Positions 23,006 through 31,444 of a DNA stretch of 35,770 bases are shown here, piece by piece (position 1 is the stretch's first letter; each line of letters begins with the position of its first letter). The position numbers and the translations under genes are program-made. The notes below the pieces were generated by a model, which saw only the letters and a program-made list of their open reading frames with translations, did not search any database and was not told where the DNA came from. Source of the stretch: Actinobacteria bacterium UBA3028 (lineage in GTDB: Bacteria > Actinomycetota > Actinomycetes > Nanopelagicales > Nanopelagicaceae); the NCBI GenBank assembly GCA_002367715.1, contig DFDL01000033.1, forward strand, positions 431 through 36,200. The letters run 5' to 3'.

Positions 23006-23898
23006 CCTAACGCCGCAATCAATCTATCGACACTTGCTCCTAGCCCGTAATCTTTCTGGTATTGATATATCTCCTCTAAACGATCTGGGCGTTTAGGCAT
23101 GGCCAAATCCATCTTTGGAAGAGGTACATCAAGTGCGCAATGAACTAGCTTCGGTGCAATCTCTGCATAGGCCTGCGAATCTATAATCTTCTTTCGTAGA
23201 TTGGGAGTAAGCCGTTCATCTTGCGCCTTAGCAGCTAGCACAACATCTTCGAGTGTCGTAAATTGCTTTGCGATGATTGCAGCACCCTTCTCCCCGATGC
23301 CTCGAATTCCGGGCAGACCATCGGAGGCATCGCCTCGAATCATTGCAAATAGCGCATAGCGCTCTCCCGGTATGTCGTATTTCTGCGCTATCCATTTGAG
23401 ATCAACGTGATCGTGGTTAGCGATCCCTTTGGCGAGGTAGACAACTGAAACCTTTCTGGCATCATCTACCAATTGAAAAAGATCGCGATCGCCAGTGACA
23501 ATCTTTATCGGCCCCTTCTCACGCACTGCAAAAGAAGCCATAACATCATCAGCCTCATAATCATCTACACCTACCAATGGAATTCCAAATGCTTCTAGAA
23601 GATCTAAGAGAATTGGTATCTGCGGTCCTAAAGTATCTGGCTCTTCTTCTTCTCCCTCAACATCTAACCTATTTGCCTTATAGTCAGGGAAGAGATCCAC
23701 CCGCCATGAAGGTCGCCAATCACCTTCAATGCAGGCTACTAGTCGATTAGGTTTATAAATTCCAATCAATCTGGCCGTCATATCGAGATATCCTCGAATT
23801 GCATTTACCGGCTGCCCACTAGGTGAGAGCAAGGTATCTGGCATTCCAAAATATGCCCGATACCAGAGCGAGGCGCTATCTAACAACATCAACGTCAT
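22999..23898 (-). CDS. 5'-3' exonuclease (PolA-type FEN domain, stand-alone)
   Basis: A 299-residue flap endonuclease/5'-3' exonuclease like the N-terminal domain of DNA polymerase I but without a polymerase domain. Acidic metal ligands are visible in MLLDSAS, DYKANR, VDDYEADDVMASFA and TGDRDLFQLV, and the DNA-binding helix-hairpin-helix is GLPGIRGIGEKGAA. It probably removes RNA primers or flaps, in parallel with PolA. Mycobacteria have the same stand-alone gene beside helY (Rv2090). The ATG overlaps the helY stop by 4 bases. Confidence 0.93.
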   Translation of the reverse strand: MTLMLLDSASLWYRAYFGMPDTLLSPSGQPVNAIRGYLDMTARLIGIYKPNRLVACIEGDWRPSWRVDLFPDYKANRLDVEGEEEEPDTLGPQIPILLDLLEAFGIPLVGVDDYEADDVMASFAVREKGPIKIVTGDRDLFQLVDDARKVSVVYLAKGIANHDHVDLKWIAQKYDIPGERYALFAMIRGDASDGLPGIRGIGEKGAAIIAKQFTTLEDVVLAAKAQDERLTPNLRKKIIDSQAYAEIAPKLVHCALDVPLPKMDLAMPKRPDRLEEIYQYQKDYGLGASVDRLIAALGW

Positions 23899-26273
23899 AC
23901 GATATTCCCCGCATAAGCGACAACTCCACGATCAATTTTAGTAAGAGCGCCAGAGATAATCGGTGCTAGATTTGGTGAAGCTATCGATATCTGTCGAAGT
24001 AGATCAATTATCTGTTTCATCGAGCGGACAAAATCACCAACTGTTAACTCTGTTCCTTTTAAAATTGCAGATAGCGAATGACCGCTAGCCCAACGATGTG
24101 CTACCCAACAGAATCCAGCATCAGGCTCACGAATTGGTTCCAACCCTAGGTCGAGCTCAATATCGTGAATACCGATCCAAGTTTTCACTAGATCACCAAG
24201 AACCTCTTCGACTCTACCTCTTGGAATTTTTGGAGTGCTCTCACGTCTGGCTTCATAGACGAAGACTGAGACGATTGAAACAATCTCGGCTTCAGATAAA
24301 TCATTAAATGCACCATTCTTAATCATCTCTGCAATCAGAAGATCGGTCTCGCCATATATTTTTGCAAGCAACTTACCGCTATTAGTGATTGCGCCATCTT
24401 TGAGATAGCCAAACTTCTCTAAAATGAGTTTTATCTGATCAAATCGACGAGCAATAACGTGAGTCCGATTCGCTACTCGCGCAGATAATCCAGCGCTCTC
24501 GCGTCGCAAGCGCTCCCCACGTTCTGCAATTCGTGAGTGCGTCTCTCGGTCGCTACAACCATGACACGGATGGTTTCTAAGAGCCTTCCTTGAATCTGCA
24601 ATCTGCTCCTCATCAAAGGCCCGAGCCTTGCGATTCTTGCCATTCAAACCCTTTTCGAGCTCTTTGATTGTAAATCTGATCTGGGAATACTCTTGAAAAT
24701 CTCCAAGATGGCAGCTGATCTCTGCCTCTAAGCTCTCGATTGCGATGGAATTTCGCTTAATCTGCCGCGCCAAACCAACGACCGCTTTGTCAGCTTGAAA
24801 TTGTGCGAAGGAGGATTCGAGTGAAGTTCGAGCACGATCTGCGCCAAATTGCGAGATTAGATTGATTGTCATGTTGTAGGTTGGTTTAAAAGAACTTTTC
24901 AATGGATAGGTTCGAGTTGAGGCCAACCCTGCAGCCGAGGCGCTATCAATATCTTTGTTCCATAAAATAACGGCATTACCTTCGATATCAATTCCACGCC
25001 TGCCTGCTCGACCAGTTAACTGTGTGTATTCACCTGGTGTGATAGCAACATGTGACTCGCCATTCCATTTGGTTAGCTTCTCTAATACAACGGTCTTTGC
25101 CGGCATATTTATCCCAAGGGCGAGAGTCTCAGTTGCAAAGACCGCCTTGACTAAACCTTTCTGAAATAGCTCCTCAACGCACTCTTTGAAAGTTGGAAGC
25201 AGCCCCGCGTGATGTGCAGCGATTCCGCGCTCAAGGGCATCTGTCCATTCATAAAAACCAAGAATCGCCAGATCATCTTCTGGAAGATTACTTGTCTTCT
25301 CGGCTATGACCGCTCGAATTTCACTGCGCTCCTCACTAGTTGTAAGGCGCAACCCCGATGTAACGCATTGCTTTACTGCGTTATCGCATTGGGCGCGACT
25401 AAAGATAAAGGTGATCGCAGGCAGTAAACCCTCACGATCTAAACGCTCTATTACCTCTGCTCGGCCAAGTGCCCGAACTGATGCGGTAAGTTGAGAATTA
25501 GAACGCCAATCGCGCTTGCCGGCATTTGATCCATACTTACCCTTGATTGCTCGGAAAGATTCTTTCTCTAATCGCAGGATTTCTGGATTAACCTTTGTAC
25601 TCGATGAGAAGAGATCCAATAGACGATTTCCAAAGAGAACATGTTGGTAGAGCGGAATTGGTCGGACCTCACTCACGATAACTTGCATCTCGCCTCGAAC
25701 TGTCTGTAACCATTCACCAAATTCTTCGGCATTAGATACCGTAGCCGACAGAGCAGCTATCGCAATGCTCTCTGGAAGATGAATCAAAATCTCCTCCCAG
25801 ACCGCTCCCCTAAATCGATCTGCCAAATAGTGAACCTCATCCATTACTACATATCGAAGATCGGTAAGAGTATCTGACGCTGAATAAATCATGTTACGCA
25901 GAACCTCTGTAGTCATGATTACGATGGGAGCTTCAGAGTTGATACTCGTATCCCCCGTCAAAAGCCCTACATTGCTCTCCCCAAACATCTCAACTAAATC
26001 TTGAAACTTCTGGTTAGAGAGCGCCTTTATCGGTGTTGTGTAGAAGCATTTCTTTCCTGATGAAATAGCTAGATATGCTGCAAATTCTCCGACAATGGTT
26101 TTACCGGCGCCAGTTGGAGCCGCAACCAACACCGACTTCCCAGATTCCAATGCTCGCGCGCCCTCTATCTGGAATTCATCTAGCTCGAAGGGATACCGCT
26201 CGGCAAAGGTTAGAGTTTTTCGGAAAGTTCCCTTGGTTTTTGCCTCAGCAAAGCGCTCAGCCGGAGTTAACAA
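23895..26273 (-). CDS. helY: Ski2-like DEAD/DEAH-box helicase HelY
   Basis: ATP-dependent RNA helicase of the Ski2/Mtr4 family. The 792 residues show the Q-type start PFELDEFQIEGARAL, Walker A AAPTGAGKT (51-59), DEVHYL, SATVSN, TETLALGINMPAKTVVLE and QLTGRAGRRGID. The C-terminal part (about 470-792) has the helical DUF1998/DSHCT-like region with VNRG-type cysteines: HPCHGCSDRETH is a possible metal site. It is shorter than the mycobacterial HelY (about 900 residues). Its substrate in bacteria is not settled, RNA turnover being the likely field. TTG start directly after the tatC TAA; GAGGA sits about 5 bases upstream. Confidence 0.93.
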   Translation of the reverse strand: MLTPAERFAEAKTKGTFRKTLTFAERYPFELDEFQIEGARALESGKSVLVAAPTGAGKTIVGEFAAYLAISSGKKCFYTTPIKALSNQKFQDLVEMFGESNVGLLTGDTSINSEAPIVIMTTEVLRNMIYSASDTLTDLRYVVMDEVHYLADRFRGAVWEEILIHLPESIAIAALSATVSNAEEFGEWLQTVRGEMQVIVSEVRPIPLYQHVLFGNRLLDLFSSSTKVNPEILRLEKESFRAIKGKYGSNAGKRDWRSNSQLTASVRALGRAEVIERLDREGLLPAITFIFSRAQCDNAVKQCVTSGLRLTTSEERSEIRAVIAEKTSNLPEDDLAILGFYEWTDALERGIAAHHAGLLPTFKECVEELFQKGLVKAVFATETLALGINMPAKTVVLEKLTKWNGESHVAITPGEYTQLTGRAGRRGIDIEGNAVILWNKDIDSASAAGLASTRTYPLKSSFKPTYNMTINLISQFGADRARTSLESSFAQFQADKAVVGLARQIKRNSIAIESLEAEISCHLGDFQEYSQIRFTIKELEKGLNGKNRKARAFDEEQIADSRKALRNHPCHGCSDRETHSRIAERGERLRRESAGLSARVANRTHVIARRFDQIKLILEKFGYLKDGAITNSGKLLAKIYGETDLLIAEMIKNGAFNDLSEAEIVSIVSVFVYEARRESTPKIPRGRVEEVLGDLVKTWIGIHDIELDLGLEPIREPDAGFCWVAHRWASGHSLSAILKGTELTVGDFVRSMKQIIDLLRQISIASPNLAPIISGALTKIDRGVVAYAGNIV

Positions 26274-27053
26274 TTAATCCTCAAATTCGAGTTTGCGCTT
26301 GCGGCTGCGTGCGCGATCGACAAGCAGCGCAATCCCACCTGCCATCAGATAGAAGATAGAGAGTGGGAGTGCCAAGCAGAACATCGTGATTGGATCACCG
26401 CCTGGTGTAAAAATCGCCGAGAAAAATGTTATACCAAAGATTGCATAGCGCCATGGTTTGAGAATTGCTCGGCCACTAAGGATATGTGCCAGGTTCAGCG
26501 ACACTAAAAATACTGGAAGCTCAAAAGCAATTCCAAAGACAAAGATCATCTGAGCCACGAAGGTAAGATAATCATCAAAGCGGACCAAGTTCGTAAGCGA
26601 TGCTGGAGTGAAGCTAAGTAATAGATCAACTGTGAAAGGAAGAATTACGTAGCCCGCATAGATGCCAATTGCAAAGAATGGGACAGCGAATAAAACAAAG
26701 AAAATTGAATTTCGACGCTCCTTCTTGTGGAGACCTGGTGAGATAAATGCCCATATTTGATAGAGCCAGATTGGCGCAGCCATCAGCGCACCGAGAAGAA
26801 TTGATATTTTAAACTTTAGATCTATTGGACCGAGAACGCCATTTATGTAGAGAACTCCACAATTAGTATTTCCATTTGATGTGGCAGACTCAAGATCACA
26901 TATCGGAGCAGCTAATCTGTGAACAATAGTTTCATAAAAGATCCAGCCAACAACACTTAACGCCGCGATTGCCACCGCAGATTTGAATAGCCTTCTTCTC
27001 AATTCATCAAAATGTGAGACCAGTGACATCATGCGACCAGGGTTAGATCTCAT
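26274..27053 (-). CDS. tatC: Twin-arginine translocase subunit TatC
   Basis: Membrane receptor of the Tat pathway, which exports folded proteins. The 259 residues have the TatC start SLVSHFDELRRRLFKSAVAI and about six hydrophobic helices; FMSPGLHKKERR-like cytoplasmic loop is present as FISPGLHKKERRNS. The C-terminus is short and basic. It follows tatA after 43 bases and ends directly at the helY start. A tatB gene is not in this window, as in other Actinobacteria where it lies elsewhere. Confidence 0.96.
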   Translation of the reverse strand: MRSNPGRMMSLVSHFDELRRRLFKSAVAIAALSVVGWIFYETIVHRLAAPICDLESATSNGNTNCGVLYINGVLGPIDLKFKISILLGALMAAPIWLYQIWAFISPGLHKKERRNSIFFVLFAVPFFAIGIYAGYVILPFTVDLLLSFTPASLTNLVRFDDYLTFVAQMIFVFGIAFELPVFLVSLNLAHILSGRAILKPWRYAIFGITFFSAIFTPGGDPITMFCLALPLSIFYLMAGGIALLVDRARSRKRKLEFED

Positions 27054-27096
27054 GACACCTCAATTACTCAGTTAACCTTGTCAAATTCCCAAACAA

Positions 27097-27282
27097 TTAG
27101 GAATCAGATTTAGGCTCCTCATTTTTTTCCTCTTTGACACTATCGTCCTTCAACTCACTCTTAAATATCTTAAGAGACTTAGCGATGGACTTCGCAGAAT
27201 CCGGTAGCTTCTTCGCTCCAAATAGAAGAACAAAGACAACTGCAACGATAATGAGCTGCCATCCTTGAACATTTTTCAACAT
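27097..27282 (-). CDS. tatA: Twin-arginine translocase subunit TatA
   Basis: Pore-forming component of Tat. Sixty-one residues: a short N-terminus, a membrane helix (WQLIIVAVVFVLLFG), the hinge FGAKKLPDSAKSIAKSLKIFKSEL with amphipathic helix, then an acidic/lysine tail rich in Asp and Glu. A GTG at 27294 gives four extra residues (MGQE) but no site precedes it well; ATG 27282 gives the normal TatA N-terminus, so it is used here. Either start is possible. Confidence 0.93.
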   Translation of the reverse strand: MLKNVQGWQLIIVAVVFVLLFGAKKLPDSAKSIAKSLKIFKSELKDDSVKEEKNEEPKSDS

Positions 27283-27385
27283 TTCCTGCCCCACTCTCGA
27301 TTATTGAGCTATCTCTGCGGACAATACTAGTTGCAGATGAGCCTGGAAATCTCACCTAAGCTCTAATTGGCAAAATTTACTAGCT

Positions 27386-28312
27386 CTACACCTCTATATA
27401 GAGCGCAAGGGTGGCCTTGGCTCGACCCTTCAGTTCGGTAGCGAAATCACGTGGTTCAGTTATTCGAATTTGATCACCATAGCCCAGGATTGCTCGTCGC
27501 AACCACTCTTGGTCAACGCCTTGCACTCTGACCAGATATCCATCATCCTGGCTATCTATCTGCAAAAAGATACCCTGATTCTCTTCGAAGAAGCTCCGTG
27601 CTGAGCTAGAAATATGAAGAGTTATCTCCCCCTCTGGAACAGGTTCAATCCTATTTCGGACAATCTCGCTCTCTGAAGCCATCGCTAATACTTCGATATC
27701 AACAATTCGGTCAACTCTAAAAGTTCGGTCAGCCTGTGAAGAAATACACCAAGCATCCAAATATGTATTGCCATTGCGTAGATAGAGCTCGAGCGGAATT
27801 ATGGTTCGCTCGCTCCTCTTATCTGAGTTCCCACTAATATATTCAATTCTAAGTTTTTGAGATTTCGCTATAGCTGAAGCAACTGTACGTTCTAGATCAC
27901 TCTGGGCATGGCTCTCTACAACTACAAAGGCCATCTGTGATGTTGAATTTGAGAGCAATTTCTTGGCTAGTTCGGAAATCTCCTGCGAGTGCTCACCTTG
28001 ACCAATAGATTTGAGGACATCGAGTCCAACTAGAAGAGCAGTCATCTCACCCCTCGTCATTTTGCGCGGACGATTTAGGCTTTGGGGATCTGAGACCGTT
28101 ACATATCCATCTTCATAATACATATCTATTAATTCGAGTGGCGTGTAACCAGGCAGACCGCACATGTGCAGCATGGTTAAATCCTGCGTAATTTGCAACT
28201 CAGTAACTGAAAATCTAGCAGCTAGCTCTGCAACCGAAGCTCCTTGATGCTCGAGTAGATATGGGATCAAATCCAGAGCGCGAGCAGTTCTCTCTAGCGC
28301 ACTCTCGCTCAT
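27386..28312 (-). CDS. pafC: PafC, WYL-domain transcriptional regulator
   Basis: With PafB forms a DNA-damage response activator in mycobacteria that promotes RecA/LexA-independent repair genes. The 308 residues have an N-terminal DeoR-like helix-turn-helix (about 8-60, IPYLLEHQGASVAELAARF), a middle WYL domain (LRIEYISGNSDKRSERTIIPLELY to RTFRVDRIVDIEVL) and a C-terminal WCX extension. It overlaps pafB by 4 bases. PafA, which gave the name, is not adjacent, so no evidence for a proteasome role. Confidence 0.92.
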   Translation of the reverse strand: MSESALERTARALDLIPYLLEHQGASVAELAARFSVTELQITQDLTMLHMCGLPGYTPLELIDMYYEDGYVTVSDPQSLNRPRKMTRGEMTALLVGLDVLKSIGQGEHSQEISELAKKLLSNSTSQMAFVVVESHAQSDLERTVASAIAKSQKLRIEYISGNSDKRSERTIIPLELYLRNGNTYLDAWCISSQADRTFRVDRIVDIEVLAMASESEIVRNRIEPVPEGEITLHISSSARSFFEENQGIFLQIDSQDDGYLVRVQGVDQEWLRRAILGYGDQIRITEPRDFATELKGRAKATLALYIEV

Positions 28313-29244
28313 GTGCTGGCCAATTTAAGGAGATCAATAATTGCGCCTCGTAGTTCAACTGGTTCTAATACAACTACCTTATCTTCATGCCAGAGAAGCT
28401 CACGCACGAATCTCTTCTCATCTTCATAAAAACACTCGAAGATATCCCAATCTGATTCTTCTCGAATAAATACACCGCGCTGGCGCAGTAGGTGCGCACA
28501 ATCTCTAGCAATCTTCAGCACTGCTTTAAATTGTGGGATAAATTCATCTTTAGGCAGGTAAATAGATACATCAAAGTTCTCTGGGATTTCATAGCTGTCA
28601 CGCTTTTTGGCCCGCGTTATATCTGAGGTTATGCGAGAAAGTTTGAAGATGCGTATTGCTCTCCTATCAATATCCATACCTATTAGATACCAGTAGCCGT
28701 TCCAGAACAGAATACGGTAAGGATCTATATGTCTATCTGCTAAATCACCTGAACCATACTTAAAACTAATCTGAGTGCGATGCAATATTGCATCACTTAA
28801 CACTTCAACAATCTGTGTTGGATTCTCGAAGCGATATTTCAGAAGATAGTCGATATCTAACGCTGCAGGAACCCCGAGGGATTGAAGTTTGCGAAGTCCG
28901 GCCTGCGCATCCTGCGAGAGGATCGAACCATTCCATAAATTTGAAGCTAGTGAAATAATTGCGAGCTCTCTGCTAGTTAGGTCAGGCACCCGAAGCTCAT
29001 ATGAGCTCTGCGGGATTCGATACCCTGGTTCATCCTCAAAGAAGACATCCAAATCTCCAACTTGAATCTCGATACCAAGTGAACGCAGATCATCCTTATC
29101 TCGCTCAAACATTCGCTCCTGAGCCTCCGCGCTACCCTCATAACCAGAGACGCTTCTAAGAATCTCTGACTTCTTTAGGTACCGCTTTGTGGCTAGTAAA
29201 GCCAGAGTGAGGTTTATTAAGCGTTCGGCTTTGCGGTCTGACAC
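28309..29244 (-). CDS. pafB: PafB, WYL-domain transcriptional regulator
   Basis: Partner of PafC. The 311 residues have a helix-turn-helix N-terminus (ERLINLTLALLATKRYLKKSEI), a WYL domain (ISFKYGSGDLADRHIDPYRILFWNGYWYLIGMDIDRRAIRIFKLSRI) and a C-terminal WCX part. GTG start at 29244; TAGGGT (minus strand, 29256-29251) is exactly 6 bases upstream and there is no Shine-Dalgarno, so a leaderless mRNA is likely. It is divergent to the FKBP lipoprotein gene, sharing an 85-base gap. Confidence 0.92.
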   Translation of the reverse strand: MSDRKAERLINLTLALLATKRYLKKSEILRSVSGYEGSAEAQERMFERDKDDLRSLGIEIQVGDLDVFFEDEPGYRIPQSSYELRVPDLTSRELAIISLASNLWNGSILSQDAQAGLRKLQSLGVPAALDIDYLLKYRFENPTQIVEVLSDAILHRTQISFKYGSGDLADRHIDPYRILFWNGYWYLIGMDIDRRAIRIFKLSRITSDITRAKKRDSYEIPENFDVSIYLPKDEFIPQFKAVLKIARDCAHLLRQRGVFIREESDWDIFECFYEDEKRFVRELLWHEDKVVVLEPVELRGAIIDLLKLAST

Positions 29245-29250
29245 AAGAAA

Positions 29251-29256
29251 ACCCTA
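29251..29256 (-). promoter_or_regulatory. Candidate -10 box, leaderless pafB
   Basis: On the minus strand TAGGGT fits TANNNT and is 6 bases before the GTG start of pafB (29244). No strong -35 is seen 16-18 bases upstream. It would drive pafB-pafC and perhaps tatA-tatC-helY. Confidence 0.4.
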
Positions 29257-29329
29257 GTGCTTTGGTAACCTTTGCGCAGGTAAAAGCCCAATTTTGGTGC
29301 ATAAAGAGGTTAAGAGAGCGTGGTTGCAT

Positions 29330-29893
29330 ATGTCCGATAGCAGAACCCAGTTAGCACCTACACGACTTGCAAAGGGTAAGAGAACCAAGAGCGCTTTGGC
29401 TCTTCTTAGCTCGCTAGCTTTAATTTTTTCGCTAACTTCTTGCTCCCTAGATGGTGGCGCAGATGAATCAACCGAAGAGATGGGAAATTCTATGAGCTCA
29501 GCCGATCGTGAATATTTGAACGTTTCAGACAATATTGGTAGTGAACCTGTGATCGGAAAGCCGGATGGCATAGCCCCAACCCAACTTGTGAGCAGGGATA
29601 TAGTTGTAGGAACTGGAACGCAAGTTGTGAGTACCTCCACGCTAACTGTTCACTACGTCCTCATATCTTGGGCTACAGGTGAAGTACTTCAGTCTTCATG
29701 GAGTGGAGCTCCGGCAGTTTTCCCACTCTCTGGAGTAATTCAAGGGTGGCAGCAGGGAATGCCAGGAATGAAGGCTGGTGGGCGTCGACTATTAGTTATT
29801 CCACCTGAGCTCGCCTATGGCGCATCAGGATCTGGTCCAATCGGCCCAAATGAGACTTTAGCTTTTGTGGTCGATGTAGTTAGCGTCGACTAA
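29330..29893 (+). CDS. FKBP-type peptidyl-prolyl isomerase lipoprotein
   Basis: Prolyl isomerase anchored outside the membrane. The 187 residues start with a lipoprotein signal (basic N-region to KRTK, hydrophobic SALALLSSLALIFS, lipobox LTSC with Cys38), then an acidic Ser-rich linker (about 39-75) and one FKBP domain (about 85-187). The domain carries LTVHYVLISWATGEVLQSSW, PAVFPLSGVIQGWQQGMPGMK and GGRRLLVIPPELAYG. ATG 29330 leaves a normal signal; upstream in-frame starts would add a tail with no support. It is convergent to trmI with a 2-base gap. In mycobacteria-like loci an FKBP gene also sits at the pafA side of pafBC. Confidence 0.9.
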   Translation: MSDSRTQLAPTRLAKGKRTKSALALLSSLALIFSLTSCSLDGGADESTEEMGNSMSSADREYLNVSDNIGSEPVIGKPDGIAPTQLVSRDIVVGTGTQVVSTSTLTVHYVLISWATGEVLQSSWSGAPAVFPLSGVIQGWQQGMPGMKAGGRRLLVIPPELAYGASGSGPIGPNETLAFVVDVVSVD

Positions 29894-29895
29894 CT

Positions 29896-30756
29896 TTAAC
29901 TCTCAGCTTCGCTAGTTCCGTAGGCGCCCTTTGATGGACGTCTACGGCGAGCAGGAGCTACTGTGTTCGGTGCTAACTTTCTAGCCATAATTAAGAATGC
30001 GGTGTGGCCAATCATTCGATGTTGCGGCCTAACGGCCAAACCTTCGTGATGCCAACCTCGAACAATAGTTTCAAAGCTCTCTGGCTCGGTGAATTGTTGC
30101 GAGCTCTTAATAGCCTCGGCCGTCTGAGATAGCTGAGTTGTAGTTGCGACATAGGCAATAAATACGCCACCTGGATGCAGCACGTTAGAGGCCATATCAA
30201 TGCACTCCCAAGGGGCCAACATATCTAGGACTACTCGATCATATTTATCGACATGCTCTGCCTCTTGAACTGCGCCAATAGTGAGAGACCAATTCTTCGG
30301 TGGCTCACCAAAATAGTGGGAGATATTCTTTCGTGCGACCGCAGCGAACTCTTCGCGCTTCTCAAATGAATCTAGGCTCCCGCTCTCCCCGATGGCTCGC
30401 AGCAAAGAGATACTAAGTGCTCCTGAGCCGACACCGGCCTCCAAAACTTTTGATCCTGGTGCGATATCTGCAAAACCAACAATCATTGCAGCATCTTTAG
30501 GATAGACAATGGTGGCACCTCGTGGCATAGATAAAACGTAATCAGTTAACAATGGCTTGAAAGCTAAAAATTTCAGCCCACCTGTCGTTTCGACAACGCT
30601 ACCTTCGGGCGTGCCAATCACTTCATTGTGAACTAACCAGCCATTATGGGTATGCCATTCCTGATTAAGTTGCAGCGTGATTGTATGCATCTTGCCCTTT
30701 GCATCAGTTAGCTGAACCCGATCTCCTACCTGGAAATTTCGATCTCCATTAACCAC
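29896..30756 (-). CDS. trmI: tRNA (adenine-58-N1)-methyltransferase TrmI
   Basis: Methylates A58 in the T-loop of tRNAs with SAM. The 286 residues have an N-terminal beta domain (FQVGDRVQLTDAKGKMHTITL), then the Rossmann methyltransferase with VLEAGVGSGALSISLL (104-119), DSFEKREEFA, and VVLDMLAPWECI. This matches Rv2118c/TrmI; the C-terminus is basic (ARRRRPSKG). GTG start with GAGAGAAGAG about 7 bases upstream; a promoter TTTGCA-16-TAGTAT precedes it. In mycobacteria the proteasome ATPase gene lies nearby; here FKBP is next. Confidence 0.92.
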   Translation of the reverse strand: MVNGDRNFQVGDRVQLTDAKGKMHTITLQLNQEWHTHNGWLVHNEVIGTPEGSVVETTGGLKFLAFKPLLTDYVLSMPRGATIVYPKDAAMIVGFADIAPGSKVLEAGVGSGALSISLLRAIGESGSLDSFEKREEFAAVARKNISHYFGEPPKNWSLTIGAVQEAEHVDKYDRVVLDMLAPWECIDMASNVLHPGGVFIAYVATTTQLSQTAEAIKSSQQFTEPESFETIVRGWHHEGLAVRPQHRMIGHTAFLIMARKLAPNTVAPARRRRPSKGAYGTSEAES

Positions 30757-30781
30757 GGTAGCTCTTCTCTCTCATAGCGCC

Positions 30782-30809
30782 ATACTAATGCAGGAGTTAG
30801 TTATGCAAA
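30782..30809 (-). promoter_or_regulatory. Candidate promoter of trmI
   Basis: On the minus strand TTTGCA (30809-30804), a 16-base spacer and TAGTAT (30787-30782). Transcription would start near 30775, giving a 19-base leader that includes the GAGAGAAGAG ribosome-binding site. The -35 lies within the end of the HAD phosphatase gene. Confidence 0.4.
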
Positions 30810-31444
30810 GCAAATAGTTTTGCAGCGCTCATTGCCTCTAGCGTTGAAATCACCACGACTTGTTCATCGCCTGGAATAATCGCTAAATGTGGAATAGCCA
30901 CGACCCTAGCGCCACTGGACTTAGCAGCAGCTACGCCAGTTAATGAATCCTCGAGAATCAAACATTCTTCAATATTTACCTTGAAGTGCGCTGCGGCCTT
31001 TAGGTAACACTCTGGGTCCGGCTTTGCATTGACTACATCATCACTAGAGATAAGAAGTTGGAGATACTGATTCTTTAACACTCGCGCCGTGGCATCTAAC
31101 ATCTGCCGGGGGCTAGCAGAAACTAGAGCTGTGTGAATTCCTAAACCAGATACTTCCTTAAGTAGATCAAGGGCCCCTGGCATAAATGTTAAGCGCTCTT
31201 CAAAATCAGATGAGACCATAGAAATTAGTGACTCTGCAAAGAATTCAGGCTGATTCTCACCGCCAGCCCGGTCGGCCATATATTTCGCGACGCGACCGAT
31301 CGGCCCACCAATGCAACTTAATTGATCTGAAACTCTCCATTCATAGTCAAATTGCGCCATCAATTTAACTTCGTTCTCAAACCACAGAGGCTCTGAATCA
31401 ATGAGAGTTCCATCCATATCGAAGAAGATCGCTTTTGGCATCAT
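30797..31444 (-). CDS. HAD-superfamily phosphatase (subfamily IA)
   Basis: A 215-residue phosphatase/phosphoglucomutase-like HAD protein. Motif I is FFDMDGTLIDSE (Asp9 and Asp11), motif II SASPRQ, motif III Lys in NAKPDPECY, motif IV ILEDSLTGV. A helical cap lies between motifs I and II. The substrate is not evident; the family includes sugar-phosphate phosphatases and beta-phosphoglucomutase-like enzymes. Its ATG is in an ATGA overlap with the metH stop; a second ATG one codon later is equally possible. Confidence 0.88.
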   Translation of the reverse strand: MMPKAIFFDMDGTLIDSEPLWFENEVKLMAQFDYEWRVSDQLSCIGGPIGRVAKYMADRAGGENQPEFFAESLISMVSSDFEERLTFMPGALDLLKEVSGLGIHTALVSASPRQMLDATARVLKNQYLQLLISSDDVVNAKPDPECYLKAAAHFKVNIEECLILEDSLTGVAAAKSSGARVVAIPHLAIIPGDEQVVVISTLEAMSAAKLFALHN

